Assembly: GCA_025353925.1 (NCBI GenBank)
Contig: JANXNV010000268.1
Location: 1 to 48,682, forward strand
Origin: Armatimonadota bacterium
Lineage (GTDB): Bacteria > Armatimonadota > Armatimonadia > Armatimonadales > Capsulimonadaceae
Direction: 5' to 3'
DNA length: 48,682 bases
Position 1 is the stretch's first letter. Each line of letters begins with the position of its first letter. A model generated the notes under the pieces. That model worked only from the letters and a program-made list of their open reading frames with translations, was not told the DNA's origin and ran no database searches. Positions 25,132-35,085 of this stretch are shown in pieces. Both the position numbers and the translations under genes were made by a program.

Positions 25132-27006
25132 CTAGGCCCGGCTGACTTTGACGCGCCGGTTCGGCTCGGAGCCGATGCTCTCCGACGACATCTGATAGTT
25201 CTCAGCGATCTGGTGCTGCAGGCGGCGCAGGAACGAATTCTGCGGCGGCAGCTCCAGGGAGTTCAGGCCGCCGGAGGTGTCGTTGAGAATCTCTTCGATG
25301 GCTTCCTCCGCCTGAGAAATTGCGACATCTTCGTCAGAGATCTCCTGCGGCATTTTGAAGATCTCGCGCAGCACCGTCTCTATTTGAACATACGTGTTGC
25401 TTTTGATCACATAGGTCGGAATGTTCCGCGTGATGCCCTCCTGCAGCTTCGACGGCTCCTTCCGGTAATTGGCCTTCAGCGCGATGAGCACATCCGAGTC
25501 TTTCACGTCCTTGCTGATGAAGGCCGAGATACGCAGGGTGCGGATCGCCCGTTCTAAACGGCTCCGGCTGACGCCGTACGGGAATACGCGCAGCACGGTC
25601 GGCAGGGGCCGTCCGTTCGAGAGCGTTGGCGGAGCCGTGGCCGACATCGGCTCTCCGGTGGCGGTTGGCGGGGCGATGCGGCTGGGAGAGTCGGCTGTCT
25701 CCGGTCGTCCCGAGTTGTCCCGTGCGGGAGCCTGGTAGCTGGCTTCACTGCCGAAGTTGCCGCGTCCGCGCGTGCCGTCATCAAAAAGTGACGGGGTGCG
25801 GTCCCGCTCAATCGGGCGGGGGGCTTCCAGATCGGACTTCTGGATGACTTCGACTTCGCCGTTAGCATTGCGCACACGAATCTCAGGCCGGGGCAGGCCG
25901 CCGCGCAGCATCCGGTCCACGGTGCGGGTGACATCGTGGTGGATGGCAAGCTTGTCCACTTCCATAATTTCGATGATGACTTCAAAGGTCGGCGGTGCCT
26001 TGCGCTCCAGCACGGTCTTCTGGGTTCCACGCTTTTTCGCCTCTTCGTCGGAGAGCGTCACGGCCTGAATACCGCCGATGAGGTCCGAGAGTGTCGGGTT
26101 CATCAGCAGGTTTTCCAGCGAATTGCCGTGGGCCGTGCCGACAAGCTGAACACCGCGCTCGGCAATTGTGCGTGCGGCGAATGCTTCCTGCTCGACGCCG
26201 ATCTCATCAATCACGACGACTTCCGGCATATGGTTTTCGACAGCCTCGATCATCACGGCATGCTGCAGGTCCGGCTCAATGACCTGCATCCGGCGTGCGC
26301 GTCCAATCGCCGGATGCGGAATGTCGCCGTCCCCAGCAATTTCGTTGGAAGTATCGACGATGATCACGCGCTTCTTGAACTCATCGGAAAGAACACGGGC
26401 GACTTCGCGCAGTTTGGTGGTCTTGCCTCGGCCCGGTCGCCCGAGCATCAAAATGGACTTACCCGACTCGACTACGTCGCGAATAATGTCAATGGTGCCG
26501 TAGACGGCTCGCCCGATACGGCAGGTTAGCCCAACGACCTTGCCTTGCCGGTTGCGAATGGCCGAGATGCGGTGCAGGGTACGCTCGATACCTGCGCGGT
26601 TGTCTTTGCCGAACATGCCGACTCGGGAAGTGACATATTCGATGTCCTCCGTCGTGATGGGCGTTCCCTCGCGCAGCCAGACGGCACGGCCATCCGCAAA
26701 ACGTGCTTCGGCATCGCGCCCGAGGTCCATGACGATCTCGATGAGGCCGGTTGAAATATCGCCCTCTTCCAGGGCGGCCCGAAGCGGGGGCGGCAGGATG
26801 TCCAGAAGCTGTGCGAGATTGTCAGTGACACGCATCTGGTTACCGGCTAACGGGGAATGCTCGGCCTGGGAGAGAGTGCCCTGTTCTTCGTCATTGGCCA
26901 GTCGGTCGCGGAGATCGGCCAGGGCTTCGTCACGTGGGTCGGAAAGTGTCATTGTCATAGTTGAGTTGTTGGTATTCGTATATTCAGAGTCGTGTTGGTC
27001 GGTCAT
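25132..27006 (-). CDS. AAA ATPase with C-terminal R3H domain (Ycf45-like)
   Basis: A 624-residue protein. The region to about residue 175 includes [15 protein letters not shown] and [21 protein letters not shown] RecA/SpoIIIAA-like ATPase follows, with Walker [34 protein letters not shown], Walker B VVVIDEIG, and [14 protein letters not shown]. After a low-complexity linker (about 400-470), ETVLREIF and QISDEDVAI lead to a C-terminal R3H-type nucleic-acid-binding segment ([20 protein letters not shown]). This matches the Ycf45 family of chloroplasts, cyanobacteria and Firmicutes. A role in nucleic-acid handling is likely but undefined. It leads the tmk-holB operon. Confidence 0.88.
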   Translation of the reverse strand: MTDQHDSEYTNTNNSTMTMTLSDPRDEALADLRDRLANDEEQGTLSQAEHSPLAGNQMRVTDNLAQLLDILPPPLRAALEEGDISTGLIEIVMDLGRDAEARFADGRAVWLREGTPITTEDIEYVTSRVGMFGKDNRAGIERTLHRISAIRNRQGKVVGLTCRIGRAVYGTIDIIRDVVESGKSILMLGRPGRGKTTKLREVARVLSDEFKKRVIIVDTSNEIAGDGDIPHPAIGRARRMQVIEPDLQHAVMIEAVENHMPEVVVIDEIGVEQEAFAARTIAERGVQLVGTAHGNSLENLLMNPTLSDLIGGIQAVTLSDEEAKKRGTQKTVLERKAPPTFEVIIEIMEVDKLAIHHDVTRTVDRMLRGGLPRPEIRVRNANGEVEVIQKSDLEAPRPIERDRTPSLFDDGTRGRGNFGSEASYQAPARDNSGRPETADSPSRIAPPTATGEPMSATAPPTLSNGRPLPTVLRVFPYGVSRSRLERAIRTLRISAFISKDVKDSDVLIALKANYRKEPSKLQEGITRNIPTYVIKSNTYVQIETVLREIFKMPQEISDEDVAISQAEEAIEEILNDTSGGLNSLELPPQNSFLRRLQHQIAENYQMSSESIGSEPNRRVKVSRA

Positions 27007-27141
27007 CAGGAGATTTGAATAGTCCTTCCTGCAAACGGGAACCGGGAGCTGCCTCGACTGCGTAATCTACCCATTGTTCACACCTTAATAGTACCCCAAA
27101 TGAAGCCGAAAAGAACAGAGTCGGTACTTCCATAAGCACGT

Positions 27142-27170
27142 TTGACTTGCCTCCGGCACGATGGTATAAT
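27142..27170 (+). promoter_or_regulatory. Extended -10 sigma-70 promoter of the S41 protease genes
   Basis: TTGACT at 27142-27147 and TATAAT at 27165-27170 with 17-bp spacing, and a TG one base before the -10 element. It lies about 72 bp before the TTG start at 27242 and faces away from the R3H ATPase gene. Confidence 0.88.
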
Positions 27171-27241
27171 AGTGAAATACAAACTTGATTGATCGCTCTT
27201 GGTCCTTGCCCTTAAATAGGCTGCCCGAAAGGAAACGCACG

Positions 27242-28696
27242 TTGAAATTGAACGCCTCCGGCCTGGCCGGCGTCTTAGTCGTCGGTACGCTCGCCATCGG
27301 CACTTTTGCGGCTGGTATCCACTTGGGACCGGCAAAGCCCGTGGGTCATAACCTGTATCAGCCCGAAGCGGTAACCGCTCCCGGCTCTCCGGTGCGGCTC
27401 GCGGCGGCCAGCCATCCTGGAGCGGTCGCCCAGATGGGACAGCAGACAGAGCGGGGTGCGGAAGGCGGCGTTTCCTCAGACTTTGTTTCGGATGGCCCTG
27501 GGGCGACATTTCAGCAGGTCTACTTACTGATCAAAAGGCACTATGTGGATGCGGTTCCTAGTGACACGAAGCTCGGACACGGAGCGGCTGCGGCCATGCT
27601 CATTTCCCTCCAAGACCCCGATTCGCGATTCCTGGAAGCTCCTGAGCTGGCCGAAGTCACGAACCAGGGCAAAGGGCTTTATAAAGGGATCGGTGCAGCA
27701 CTTGCAGTCCGGCGTATCGCACACCATAAAGACACGGATGTCCCCGCTTACACGGAATTCCAATTGATGGTGGTTTCACCCCTGCCCGGCAGCCCTGCCG
27801 AGAAATCAGGACTTCTCGCCGGGGACGTAGTCGCCTCCGTCAACGGTCAATGGGTCTACAACGATCAATATATCTACTCGCAGACAAAGTCTTTGAAGGC
27901 CGCACAGGACGATCCGGTTACCTTCAATAAAATGGTGACCGTGCTGCAGAAAAAGATCGACGGCGCACTCAATCTGAACGATACCCAGACGAAGCTGAAC
28001 GATCCCGCCGCGAAATCGATTTCTTTGACGGTGACGCGTACGGGGATCGCTGCCCCGATTGCCCTGACTTTGGACACTTCTGGGGTCACGACGGTTTCGC
28101 CGATCGAGGCCCGCAGTCTTCCGGGCGGAATTGGCTACGTTAAGATTCGGCAGTTTACGCCAGAGGCGGGCAAGGACTTCGCCGCCGCCCTGGCCGGGTT
28201 TGGCAGCGATCCCAAGGGACTTATCATCGATCTGCGGAACTCTCCCGGTGGCCTGCTGGAAGTCGGTACGGCAATTGCCGCGCATCTGCCCGCCGCCGCA
28301 AACCTTGGCTATATCGAGACAAAGGGCAAGAAAATCTCGCCGATTCCGGTCACTTCAACCTCAGCGATTTCCTGCCCGGTCGCGGTCCTAATCAATCGGG
28401 GAACTGCCAACACAGCGGAGCTGCTGGCGGCAGCCTTGCAGGCTCGCGGAGCGCGACTGGTCGGCTCGCCGACATTCGGTGATGCCAGCGATGTGAAATT
28501 GATTCAGCTTCGTGACGGCTCCGGTTTTACGATGACGGTCGGAAAGCTGATGACTGCCGCGAAAGCCGACTTTGGCGGCACCGGCTTGAAGCCGGATGTC
28601 ACGGCTCCTGAAGTCGCCGGAAGCGACGACCCGCTGGCCCGCGCCGTCGGCGTGCTGTCGGGCCGCGTCGCTCGTTTGCCGGGAAGCCCAAGCTAG
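27242..28696 (+). CDS. S41-family protein lacking the catalytic Ser and Lys
   Basis: A 484-residue protein with an N-terminal signal anchor (SGLAGVLVVGTLAIGTFAAG), a PDZ-like domain (VVSPLPGSPAEKSGLLAGDVVASVNG) and an S41 (CtpA) protease fold (GYVKIRQFTPEAG, LIIDLRNSPGGLLEVG). In active relatives the Ser/Lys dyad lies in SAS and FGKG. Here the first site reads T-A-N390-T-A-E and the second F-G-D414-A, so both residues are gone. It is probably a non-catalytic partner or binding protein. The start is TTG at 27242, with AAAGGAA 7 nt upstream. It is followed 52 bp later by an intact S41 protease. Confidence 0.88.
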   Translation: MKLNASGLAGVLVVGTLAIGTFAAGIHLGPAKPVGHNLYQPEAVTAPGSPVRLAAASHPGAVAQMGQQTERGAEGGVSSDFVSDGPGATFQQVYLLIKRHYVDAVPSDTKLGHGAAAAMLISLQDPDSRFLEAPELAEVTNQGKGLYKGIGAALAVRRIAHHKDTDVPAYTEFQLMVVSPLPGSPAEKSGLLAGDVVASVNGQWVYNDQYIYSQTKSLKAAQDDPVTFNKMVTVLQKKIDGALNLNDTQTKLNDPAAKSISLTVTRTGIAAPIALTLDTSGVTTVSPIEARSLPGGIGYVKIRQFTPEAGKDFAAALAGFGSDPKGLIIDLRNSPGGLLEVGTAIAAHLPAAANLGYIETKGKKISPIPVTSTSAISCPVAVLINRGTANTAELLAAALQARGARLVGSPTFGDASDVKLIQLRDGSGFTMTVGKLMTAAKADFGGTGLKPDVTAPEVAGSDDPLARAVGVLSGRVARLPGSPS

Positions 28697-28748
28697 TTAC
28701 CTTATTTTTACTCGTCTGCAAACGAATTCGGAATCATAGGAAGCACTT

Positions 28749-30095
28749 ATGCAAATCGCACGCTCTTTCGGAAAGATCTTGGGCCGTCTCATCGGCACCG
28801 CCGCGCTCCTCAGCGTGGCATTTGTCGGCGGAGTGACCTTCAATGATCTGCACCATGTCAGAAGTGTCGGCTCACTCGGTACCGTCATCGGTCTGATCCC
28901 GCAGCGTCTTTCCGATGCTGTGGTCACGGCGGCACACGGGCAGAGTGAAGCCTACACTCCGGCGCAGACCTATGCCGATGTCCTCACGACTCTCAAAGCG
29001 GGTTACTATGGTAAAGAGATCGATCCCACCCAGATGACGTACAACGGCATCCGGGGCATGATGGGAGCGATCCATGACCGTTACACCCGCTTCATGGACC
29101 CGAAAGCGTACAAAGCCCTGGAAGACGATAACCATGGGGATTTTGTCGGAATCGGGGCTTTGCTGGGTACCAACAAAGCGCAGCAGATTTATGTGGTTCG
29201 CCCTTTGCCTGGTGGACCGGCGATTAAAGCGAAAGTTATGTCCGGGGATATTATCCTGAAGGTGGACAGCAAGTCGACCCTTAAGATGAAGGACACGGAG
29301 GTCGTGGGGCTTATTCGCGGCGAGCCGAATACGAAGGTGACGCTGACATTACAGCGCGGCACGAAGCCGGTTGTCATCAGCCTCATCCGTGCTCATGTGC
29401 AGCAGGAAGTGGTCCGCCACGCGATGATCGACCCGGTCAAGAAGATCGGCTACATCTCGCTGAGCGTTTTCAACGAGGAGAGTGATGTTCAGATAGGCAA
29501 GGCTTTAACCGATTTGGAAGGGCAGGGGATGCGCGGCCTTGTCTTCGACCTGCGCGAGAATCCCGGCGGTCTGCTGGATATTGCCCGCTCGATTGCCAGC
29601 CGCTTTGTTGCTAAAGGCCCGATCGTTTGGATTAAAGACAAGTCCGAAACTTCTGAGACGATGGAGCATCTGGACGTCGACACCAGCCAGCAGCTCAACC
29701 ACAAGCAATTTCCGCTGGTCGTGCTGGTGAACGGAGACAGTGCCAGTGCCGCCGAGATCGTGTCGGGGGCGATCAAAGACACCGGATCAGGCGTCCTGGT
29801 CGGTGAGAAGACTTTCGGCAAAGGCCTGGTGCAGACAATTATGGGTCTGCCGGACGGCTCGGCGGTCGCCATTACGACGCAGCACTACTACACGGCGCGA
29901 AAGAACGACATCAACCACAAAGGCATCGTGCCGAATTTCGTCGTGACTATTCCCGATGACAATCTGCGCAAAGATGCCGTTTACCGCCGGGATCATCCGG
30001 ACGCACTTTACGATGCTCAGTATGACACGCAGCTCCAGACCGCACTCAAGCAGGTCCAGCTGCAGATGCAAATCGCCAGCGCAAAGCCTTGGTGA
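28749..30095 (+). CDS. ctpA: S41 carboxy-terminal processing protease (CtpA-like)
   Basis: A 448-residue protein with an N-terminal membrane segment, a PDZ domain (YVVRPLPGGPAIKAKVMSGD), and a complete S41 protease domain. It has GYISLSVFNEESD, FDLRENPGGLLDIA, the nucleophile S333 in DSASAAEI and the general base K358 in FGKGLVQ, spaced 25 residues as in known enzymes. It acts in the cell envelope, cutting proteins from the C-terminus. It may be regulated by its inactive neighbour at 27242, an inference from adjacency and homology. Confidence 0.95.
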   Translation: MQIARSFGKILGRLIGTAALLSVAFVGGVTFNDLHHVRSVGSLGTVIGLIPQRLSDAVVTAAHGQSEAYTPAQTYADVLTTLKAGYYGKEIDPTQMTYNGIRGMMGAIHDRYTRFMDPKAYKALEDDNHGDFVGIGALLGTNKAQQIYVVRPLPGGPAIKAKVMSGDIILKVDSKSTLKMKDTEVVGLIRGEPNTKVTLTLQRGTKPVVISLIRAHVQQEVVRHAMIDPVKKIGYISLSVFNEESDVQIGKALTDLEGQGMRGLVFDLRENPGGLLDIARSIASRFVAKGPIVWIKDKSETSETMEHLDVDTSQQLNHKQFPLVVLVNGDSASAAEIVSGAIKDTGSGVLVGEKTFGKGLVQTIMGLPDGSAVAITTQHYYTARKNDINHKGIVPNFVVTIPDDNLRKDAVYRRDHPDALYDAQYDTQLQTALKQVQLQMQIASAKPW

Positions 30096-30103
30096 TCACG
30101 TAT

Positions 30104-30130
30104 GCCGGGGCGGGAGAATAACGCCCCGGC
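30104..30130. terminator. Perfect hairpin between ctpA and the LysM-G5 gene
   Basis: GCCGGGGCG at 30104-30112 pairs perfectly with CGCCCCGGC at 30122-30130 around a loop containing GGAGA. There is no T run, so it may be an attenuator, an mRNA-stability element or a factor-dependent terminator rather than a simple intrinsic terminator. Confidence 0.55.
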
Positions 30131-30140
30131 AAACCTAGTT

Positions 30141-31091
30141 ATGTCAATCCCCACATCTAAGCCGTCGCCGCCCTCTCCAAACCCGCTGGCGTCTCAGCTG
30201 CGCCTGTTTCAGCGGCTGGCCGCCGGACTGACTGCGGCTCTGCTGGTGGGAGCGGGGGCATTTTTCTACGTCCGTCATCTGGGTCAGCCGGTGACGATCT
30301 TTGTCAACGGCAAGCCGGCTGCGACAGTCGCTAACCGCGCCACGGCAAACTCTTTGATTGCCGCTGCTGAGCAGGCAAAGGTCGGTACAGCCTATGCCAC
30401 CGATGATGCTAAACGGATGCAAAGCATTGTTATGCTGCCGGCTGCCGCCAACACTCCGCAGGAAACGGATTCCGCCGTCAAATCCAAGCTTGCTGTTCTC
30501 CTGACCCTGCACCTAAAAGCATTTGTGATCCTGGTCAACGGGCATCCCAGCGTCGCACTGCCGACCCCGGATGCGGCGACGGATACGCTGCGGATCGTCA
30601 AAGATCACTGGGCGAAATTGCCCCCGACAGCCGAGCTTGAGGGGGAGCCGCAGATCGTTGAAGAGATCGCCATTGAGAAGCGTGTGGTCGACACAAGCTT
30701 GATCCGTCAGGATGCAGCCTCAGCAGCCCCCTATTTCTGGACACCGCCTCCATTGAAGTCTTACAAAGTCCAGCGCGGCGACATCGGCTCACGCATCGCC
30801 CGCCGTAACCATATCTCCCTCACTGATCTCATCACGGCAAATCCGAACGTTAACATCAATCGCTTGAAGCAGGGGAATGTACTGAATGTCCGCAAAATGC
30901 CGCGGCTGCTGACTGTGCGGGTGCGAAAGACGATGACCACAGAAGAGCCGGTCCATCCGAATGCTCCTGCCGAGCAGGCGGGCCGTCAGCGCGTGACGTA
31001 TGTCGTGACCTATTTGAATGGGCAGGAGACGCGGCGCGAGGCGAAGGAAGTGACGCTGCTGGAGAAGCCGCTGACACGCATGGACCTGTAG
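30141..31091 (+). CDS. LysM and G5 domain cell-envelope protein
   Basis: A 316-residue protein with a proline-rich cytoplasmic start and one transmembrane helix (LAAGLTAALLVGAGAFFYV). A DUF348-like region follows (VTIFVNGKPAATVANRATA). A LysM domain (YKVQRGDIGSRIARRNHISL, then TDLITANPNV) and a C-terminal G5 domain (RQRVTYVVTYLNGQETRR) come last. LysM and G5 bind GlcNAc-containing polymers such as peptidoglycan. The ATG at 30141 is preferred: an earlier in-frame ATG at 30102 would place the hairpin at 30104-30130 inside the coding region. It follows ctpA and probably acts in the cell wall. Confidence 0.88.
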   Translation: MSIPTSKPSPPSPNPLASQLRLFQRLAAGLTAALLVGAGAFFYVRHLGQPVTIFVNGKPAATVANRATANSLIAAAEQAKVGTAYATDDAKRMQSIVMLPAAANTPQETDSAVKSKLAVLLTLHLKAFVILVNGHPSVALPTPDAATDTLRIVKDHWAKLPPTAELEGEPQIVEEIAIEKRVVDTSLIRQDAASAAPYFWTPPPLKSYKVQRGDIGSRIARRNHISLTDLITANPNVNINRLKQGNVLNVRKMPRLLTVRVRKTMTTEEPVHPNAPAEQAGRQRVTYVVTYLNGQETRREAKEVTLLEKPLTRMDL

Positions 31092-31163
31092 GGCCTTTCC
31101 CGCCCTGATTTTTCGGGACACCTTCTCCGACAATTTAAGTAGTTTCGACACAGGAGAACTACT

Positions 31164-31766
31164 TTGAAATTGATTTCGCTTTCCGCTCTGCTGCTCGCCG
31201 CGACACTTCTCGCATCCGCTAAAGCCGCCCCCATACCGAGCAAAGCTACGGCGAATTTCGTGGCATTGCCGACGATCTCGATGACGGGAGAAAAAGTGGA
31301 TATTGCCGCGCAAAAAGGGTGGCGCGTGGTCTACTTCTGGAGTCAGGACTGCCCCTGCGTTCGGGACTGCGAGCGGCTGAGCCTGGTGCATCTGGCGGAA
31401 AAGTACAAGGACAAAGTGAAGTTTTATGCCGTCGAATCAAATGCCCCGGATCTGGCGGGGAACCGGCAGGCATTGGAAGCCAATATCGCCATCCACCATT
31501 TGCCGTATCCCGTGCTGCTTGACCCAAATCATGCCGTCGCGGATGCGCTCCAGGCCGTCAGCACGCCGCAGACATTTCTAATAAATCCCGATAATAAGAT
31601 TGTCTTTCAGGGAGCACCCGACGACTCGCTCGAGTTCAAATCCCGCACTGGCCGCCCCGGAATTACCCGTGCTTACCTAGCCGATGCTCTTTCTCAGTCG
31701 CTTGCCGGTCAGCCGGTACAGATGCCGCTCGTCAAAAGTGTAGGCTGTGGGATCGTCCGGGACTAA
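31164..31766 (+). CDS. Exported redoxin (AhpC/TSA-type thioredoxin fold)
   Basis: A 200-residue protein with a signal peptide (LISLSALLLAATLLASAKAA) and a thioredoxin-like fold. VVYFWSQDCPCVRDCERL has three Cys (C63, C65, C69) at the redox site, and STPQTFLINPDNKIVFQGA is the redoxin core with the cis-Pro. The CPC-x3-C spacing is not the usual CxxC and resembles the redoxin domain that precedes cytochrome-type proteins in several phyla. The start is TTG at 31164, supported by CAGGAGAA. It probably handles disulfides outside the membrane. Confidence 0.88.
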   Translation: MKLISLSALLLAATLLASAKAAPIPSKATANFVALPTISMTGEKVDIAAQKGWRVVYFWSQDCPCVRDCERLSLVHLAEKYKDKVKFYAVESNAPDLAGNRQALEANIAIHHLPYPVLLDPNHAVADALQAVSTPQTFLINPDNKIVFQGAPDDSLEFKSRTGRPGITRAYLADALSQSLAGQPVQMPLVKSVGCGIVRD

Positions 31767-31776
31767 CTTTCAACCA

Positions 31777-33234
31777 CTAGCTTCCAAACAGACCCGGCGG
31801 GCGGCGGCGGTGCCAATCGGTTAGCTTCTGATAGGCGATCCCGAGGGAAAGCAGAGCCGTCTCGTCGTAGGCCGCCCCGACGAATTGCAGGCCAAGCGGG
31901 AGCTGCCCTGCGCCGAGGCCCATAGGCATACAGAGCGCAGGCAGGCCGCACAGATTACCCATGCCACTGAGTCCCTTGTCACTGCCCGCGAAGTAATCGT
32001 CCAGGCTGATGGAGAGTGGCGGCGCGACCTGCAGCATACCCGGTGCGACCAGGGCGTCGTAACGGGTGAAGAAATCCGCCATCGCACGCTGCGCCATTCC
32101 GCGCAAACGCAGGCTGCGCAGGTAATCGGCGCCGGGGGTGACCAGTCCCGCTAAAAGCCCGGCTTCCTGTTCGTCGTCCTTTAGCTTTGCCAGCCGCGCC
32201 GGGTCCCGGATGACGGATTCAAACGCCGCCGATCCTTCGACACTCACAATCAAACTGGCCGCCGGATCCATCGGAATCATGGGCAGGGTGGCATCCGAGA
32301 GAACCGCACCAAGGCCGGTTAAAACGCCCAATGCACCTTCGAAAGCCGTCTCCGTTTCAGGCTGGGCATTGTGGTTTTTATCGCCTTTGCGGTATTCGGG
32401 CCGGATGATTCCGATCCGCATCCCCTTGATCCCGCGCAGCTTCCCACGCCGGTAGCGGCTGGCCTCAGACGTGGTCGTATCGCGCGGGTCCTCCCCCGAG
32501 ATGATCTCTAAAATCGTGCCGCAGTCCTCCGCCGAGCGTGCCATGGGGCCGAGCTTATCCATGGTCGTCGCGAGGGACATCGCTCCGTACCGGCTGACGC
32601 GGCCAAAGGTGGGCCGCAGGCCGGACACGCCGCAGAATGAAGAGGGGCAGACGATGCTGCCCCAGGTCTCCGAACCAATGGCAAAGCCGACCAGCCCCGC
32701 TGCCGCTGCCGCTGCCGGTCCCGACGACGAGCCGCCCGCCCAGTGCTCCGGATTCCAGGGTGTCCGGCCAGGTCCGGTGGATGACGCACTGCCAAAGCGG
32801 TAGCCACCCGCCCCGGCAAGCTGAATCATGGAAAGCTTGCCCAGCAGAACTGCCCCGGCTTCGCGTAAACGCTCGACCACAGCGGCGTCGTACTCAAACA
32901 CCTGTCCGGCATGGGCCGGGCTGCCCCATTCTGTCGGGTCGTGGGCAGTCGCGAGCAAGTCTTTCACTCCGAATGGGATGCCGTGCAGCGGCCCGCGTAC
33001 TTTGCCCGATTTGCGCTCCCGGTCCGCCTGTGCGGCCTGCACGAGTGCCAGCGGGCGTGTCAGGTGCGCCAACGCTCCCAGCTTCGGCCCGAGAGCTTCC
33101 AGCCGGTCCAGATAGAGTGTTGTCAGGTCAACCGAGGAGATCTGCCTTTTCTTCAGTGCCGCGCCGATCTCCGAAAGAGTGCCGAAGAGCAGGTCGGTGT
33201 CGCTAATTGCGGGTGTGTTGGCTTTCGGAGTCAT
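31777..33234 (-). CDS. Amidase-signature family hydrolase
   Basis: A 485-residue amidase of the Ser-cisSer-Lys type. The catalytic Lys is in PFGVKDLLA, the cis-Ser in AGGSSSGPAAAAAAG, and the nucleophilic Ser in GSETWGSIVCP, followed by GVSGLRPTFGRVSR. It hydrolyses an amide bond. It is not GatA-specific in sequence, and the gatC gene lies elsewhere (36223). The start overlaps the stop of the preceding small exported protein by 4 nt, so the two form an operon. Confidence 0.92.
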   Translation of the reverse strand: MTPKANTPAISDTDLLFGTLSEIGAALKKRQISSVDLTTLYLDRLEALGPKLGALAHLTRPLALVQAAQADRERKSGKVRGPLHGIPFGVKDLLATAHDPTEWGSPAHAGQVFEYDAAVVERLREAGAVLLGKLSMIQLAGAGGYRFGSASSTGPGRTPWNPEHWAGGSSSGPAAAAAAGLVGFAIGSETWGSIVCPSSFCGVSGLRPTFGRVSRYGAMSLATTMDKLGPMARSAEDCGTILEIISGEDPRDTTTSEASRYRRGKLRGIKGMRIGIIRPEYRKGDKNHNAQPETETAFEGALGVLTGLGAVLSDATLPMIPMDPAASLIVSVEGSAAFESVIRDPARLAKLKDDEQEAGLLAGLVTPGADYLRSLRLRGMAQRAMADFFTRYDALVAPGMLQVAPPLSISLDDYFAGSDKGLSGMGNLCGLPALCMPMGLGAGQLPLGLQFVGAAYDETALLSLGIAYQKLTDWHRRRPPGLFGS

Positions 33235-33602
33235 GAGTAACGCTCCTTGCGAACCGGCGCATCGGCGGCAAACGACGGGCTGACATCCTCGGGGATGGCA
33301 AACGCGCGGACCTGGGCGAAATCACCCGGATAATCCTGAAGCTGAAGCACGACTTCCTTTGCCTGCGTTTCAGTGAGTGCGAAGCCTGCCACGACGGGGA
33401 CAAGAGAGATCAGTATTTTGCCTTCCGTGAGTCCTGTGCTGGGGGGAATGGGGGCGACAGGTGCGGGGGTCGGGATAGGAGGCAGAGCCGGGTTCGCATC
33501 GACGACCTGTGCCGAGGCGGGGACTGCGGCCAGCAGGGTGCCAGCCGCAGCGGCCAGGGCGCAGCGGGCCATCTCGCGTCGGGTCAAAATCAGATTGGTC
33601 AT
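33231..33602 (-). CDS. Small Tat-type exported protein
   Basis: A 123-residue protein with a twin-Arg-like signal (TRREMARCALAAAAGTLLA), a proline-rich linker (PALPPIPTPAPVAPIPP) and a short helical domain (LTETQAKEVVLQLQDYPGD, then VRAFAIPEDVSPSF). I do not recognise the family. It overlaps the amidase start (ATGA), and similar small proteins often precede amidases of this type (recollection, unchecked). It may be an amidase partner or chaperone-like subunit. Confidence 0.75.
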   Translation of the reverse strand: MTNLILTRREMARCALAAAAGTLLAAVPASAQVVDANPALPPIPTPAPVAPIPPSTGLTEGKILISLVPVVAGFALTETQAKEVVLQLQDYPGDFAQVRAFAIPEDVSPSFAADAPVRKERYS

Positions 33603-33657
33603 GGAAGAGTGTTCGGTGGCTGGTCTTCAAATTCCTGCTTAAATCTGCGAGGGATTG

Positions 33658-35034
33658 TCAGTGCAGCCAGTGCAGCAGGAACGATGCCAGGCTTAAAAAG
33701 ATGCTGATGCCGATGACGTCTTGAAACGCCGTCTCGAATGGTCCGGCAGTCAGGGCGGGATCGAAGCCCGCCTGTTTTGAGATTAAAGGGACGCAGGTGC
33801 CTACCACTCCGGCGATATTCACCGACGCGAACATTCCGAGAAACACCACGAGGCCGAACGCCCAGTGTTTATCCCAGATCGCTCCGATTACGCCCAGAGT
33901 GACGGCGCAGGCGGTTCCCAGAAGGGCGGTGGTCATCATCTGACGTGCCAGTGCCTGCCGCCAGTGGGAGAGCTGCACCTGACCCGACGAAAGGCCGCGT
34001 ATGATAATCGCCGCCGACTGCAGGCCCGTGTTGCCGCTGATCGCCGAGATGATCGGCATAAAGCTTGCCAGAAGAATGAACTTTGTCAGCGTGGTGTCGA
34101 AGTAGCGGATGACAAAGCCTGCCAGCAGCTCGATAAACAGGGTCGCCATGATCCACGGCAGACGCAGCTTGGCGATTTGAAGAGGCGACTTTCGCTCCAG
34201 CTCCTGCGCATCGGAGCCGACGGCTCGCAAATAATCTTCGTTGAACTCTTCGACCAGCACATCAATCATATCGTCTATCGTCACAATGCCTAAGATATGC
34301 CCGGTGCTGTCCGTGACTGGCAGCGTAAGAAGATCGTAGCGCGAGATCATCCGAGCCGCTTCCTGCTGATCCACAGTTGGGGAGACGCTGACGACCTCGC
34401 CCTCGATCAGCTCTTGTACCGGTCGATTGGACTGTGCCGTGAGTATGCTGCGGAGAGTGACCATGCCGCGCAGCTTTTTGTCATCGCCGATCACGTAGAT
34501 TTCGTTGATCGTCTCCAGGCCGTCTGCGGCGCGGCGCACATAGTCGAGCGCGTGACCGGTGGGCATGCGGTGATCGACGACGGCGAATTTATCCGTCATC
34601 AGCCGCCCGACGCTGTCTTCCGGGTAGGCGAGCAGGCGGCGCACTTCGGCGGCGTCATCGGGGGCACGGGTCATCAGCTCGGCGAGGAGGCTTTCCGTAC
34701 GGCGGGGGTCGGCTTCGGAGACGATCTCGGCGGCATCGTCCATCGGCAGGTGGTCGAGCAGGATCGCGATCCGTCCCGGCGGGGCATTGTCCGTGAGAAA
34801 ACGAACCGTCTCCGGGTCCAGCTCATCCAGGACTTCGGCGGCACGCTCATTGTCCAGCCAGTTAAAGACGGCCAGGGCCTCGGGCTTTGTCAGCTCATCC
34901 ATGGCCTGAACGATCTGGGCCGGATGCTTGCCCGTGAGGGCCGCTGTAAGCCGCAGGTCGCCGCCTTCGCCGAGGGGCTTGCTCAGGGAGGATTTGAGCG
35001 ATTCGGAAAGGCTGGATCGTAGTACCGGGGGCAT
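33658..35034 (-). CDS. mgtE: Magnesium transporter MgtE
   Basis: A 458-residue MgtE channel. The N-terminal helical domain has ALAVFNWLDNERAAEVLDEL and LPMDDAAEIVSE. A pair of CBS domains follows (LETINEIYVIGDDKKLRGMV, then LPVTDSTGHILGIVTIDDM), and then five transmembrane helices with FVIRYFDTTLTKFILLASFM and GNTGLQSAAIIIRGL. It imports Mg2+; the cytoplasmic domains sense the ion. The ATG at 35034 begins the conserved N-domain; a longer opening to 35382 reads through the tgt promoter region and is rejected. Confidence 0.95.
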   Translation of the reverse strand: MPPVLRSSLSESLKSSLSKPLGEGGDLRLTAALTGKHPAQIVQAMDELTKPEALAVFNWLDNERAAEVLDELDPETVRFLTDNAPPGRIAILLDHLPMDDAAEIVSEADPRRTESLLAELMTRAPDDAAEVRRLLAYPEDSVGRLMTDKFAVVDHRMPTGHALDYVRRAADGLETINEIYVIGDDKKLRGMVTLRSILTAQSNRPVQELIEGEVVSVSPTVDQQEAARMISRYDLLTLPVTDSTGHILGIVTIDDMIDVLVEEFNEDYLRAVGSDAQELERKSPLQIAKLRLPWIMATLFIELLAGFVIRYFDTTLTKFILLASFMPIISAISGNTGLQSAAIIIRGLSSGQVQLSHWRQALARQMMTTALLGTACAVTLGVIGAIWDKHWAFGLVVFLGMFASVNIAGVVGTCVPLISKQAGFDPALTAGPFETAFQDVIGISIFLSLASFLLHWLH

Positions 35035-35085
35035 GAGGCACTCTTCGACACAAAGCAGGCGTTTTCCTGCGGGTATACTGGGTGC

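Noticed and set aside
31777-33234. Amidase considered as GatA because gatC is in the window
   Set aside because: It is 3 kb away on another transcription unit, paired with a small exported protein, and its motif follows the general amidase type.
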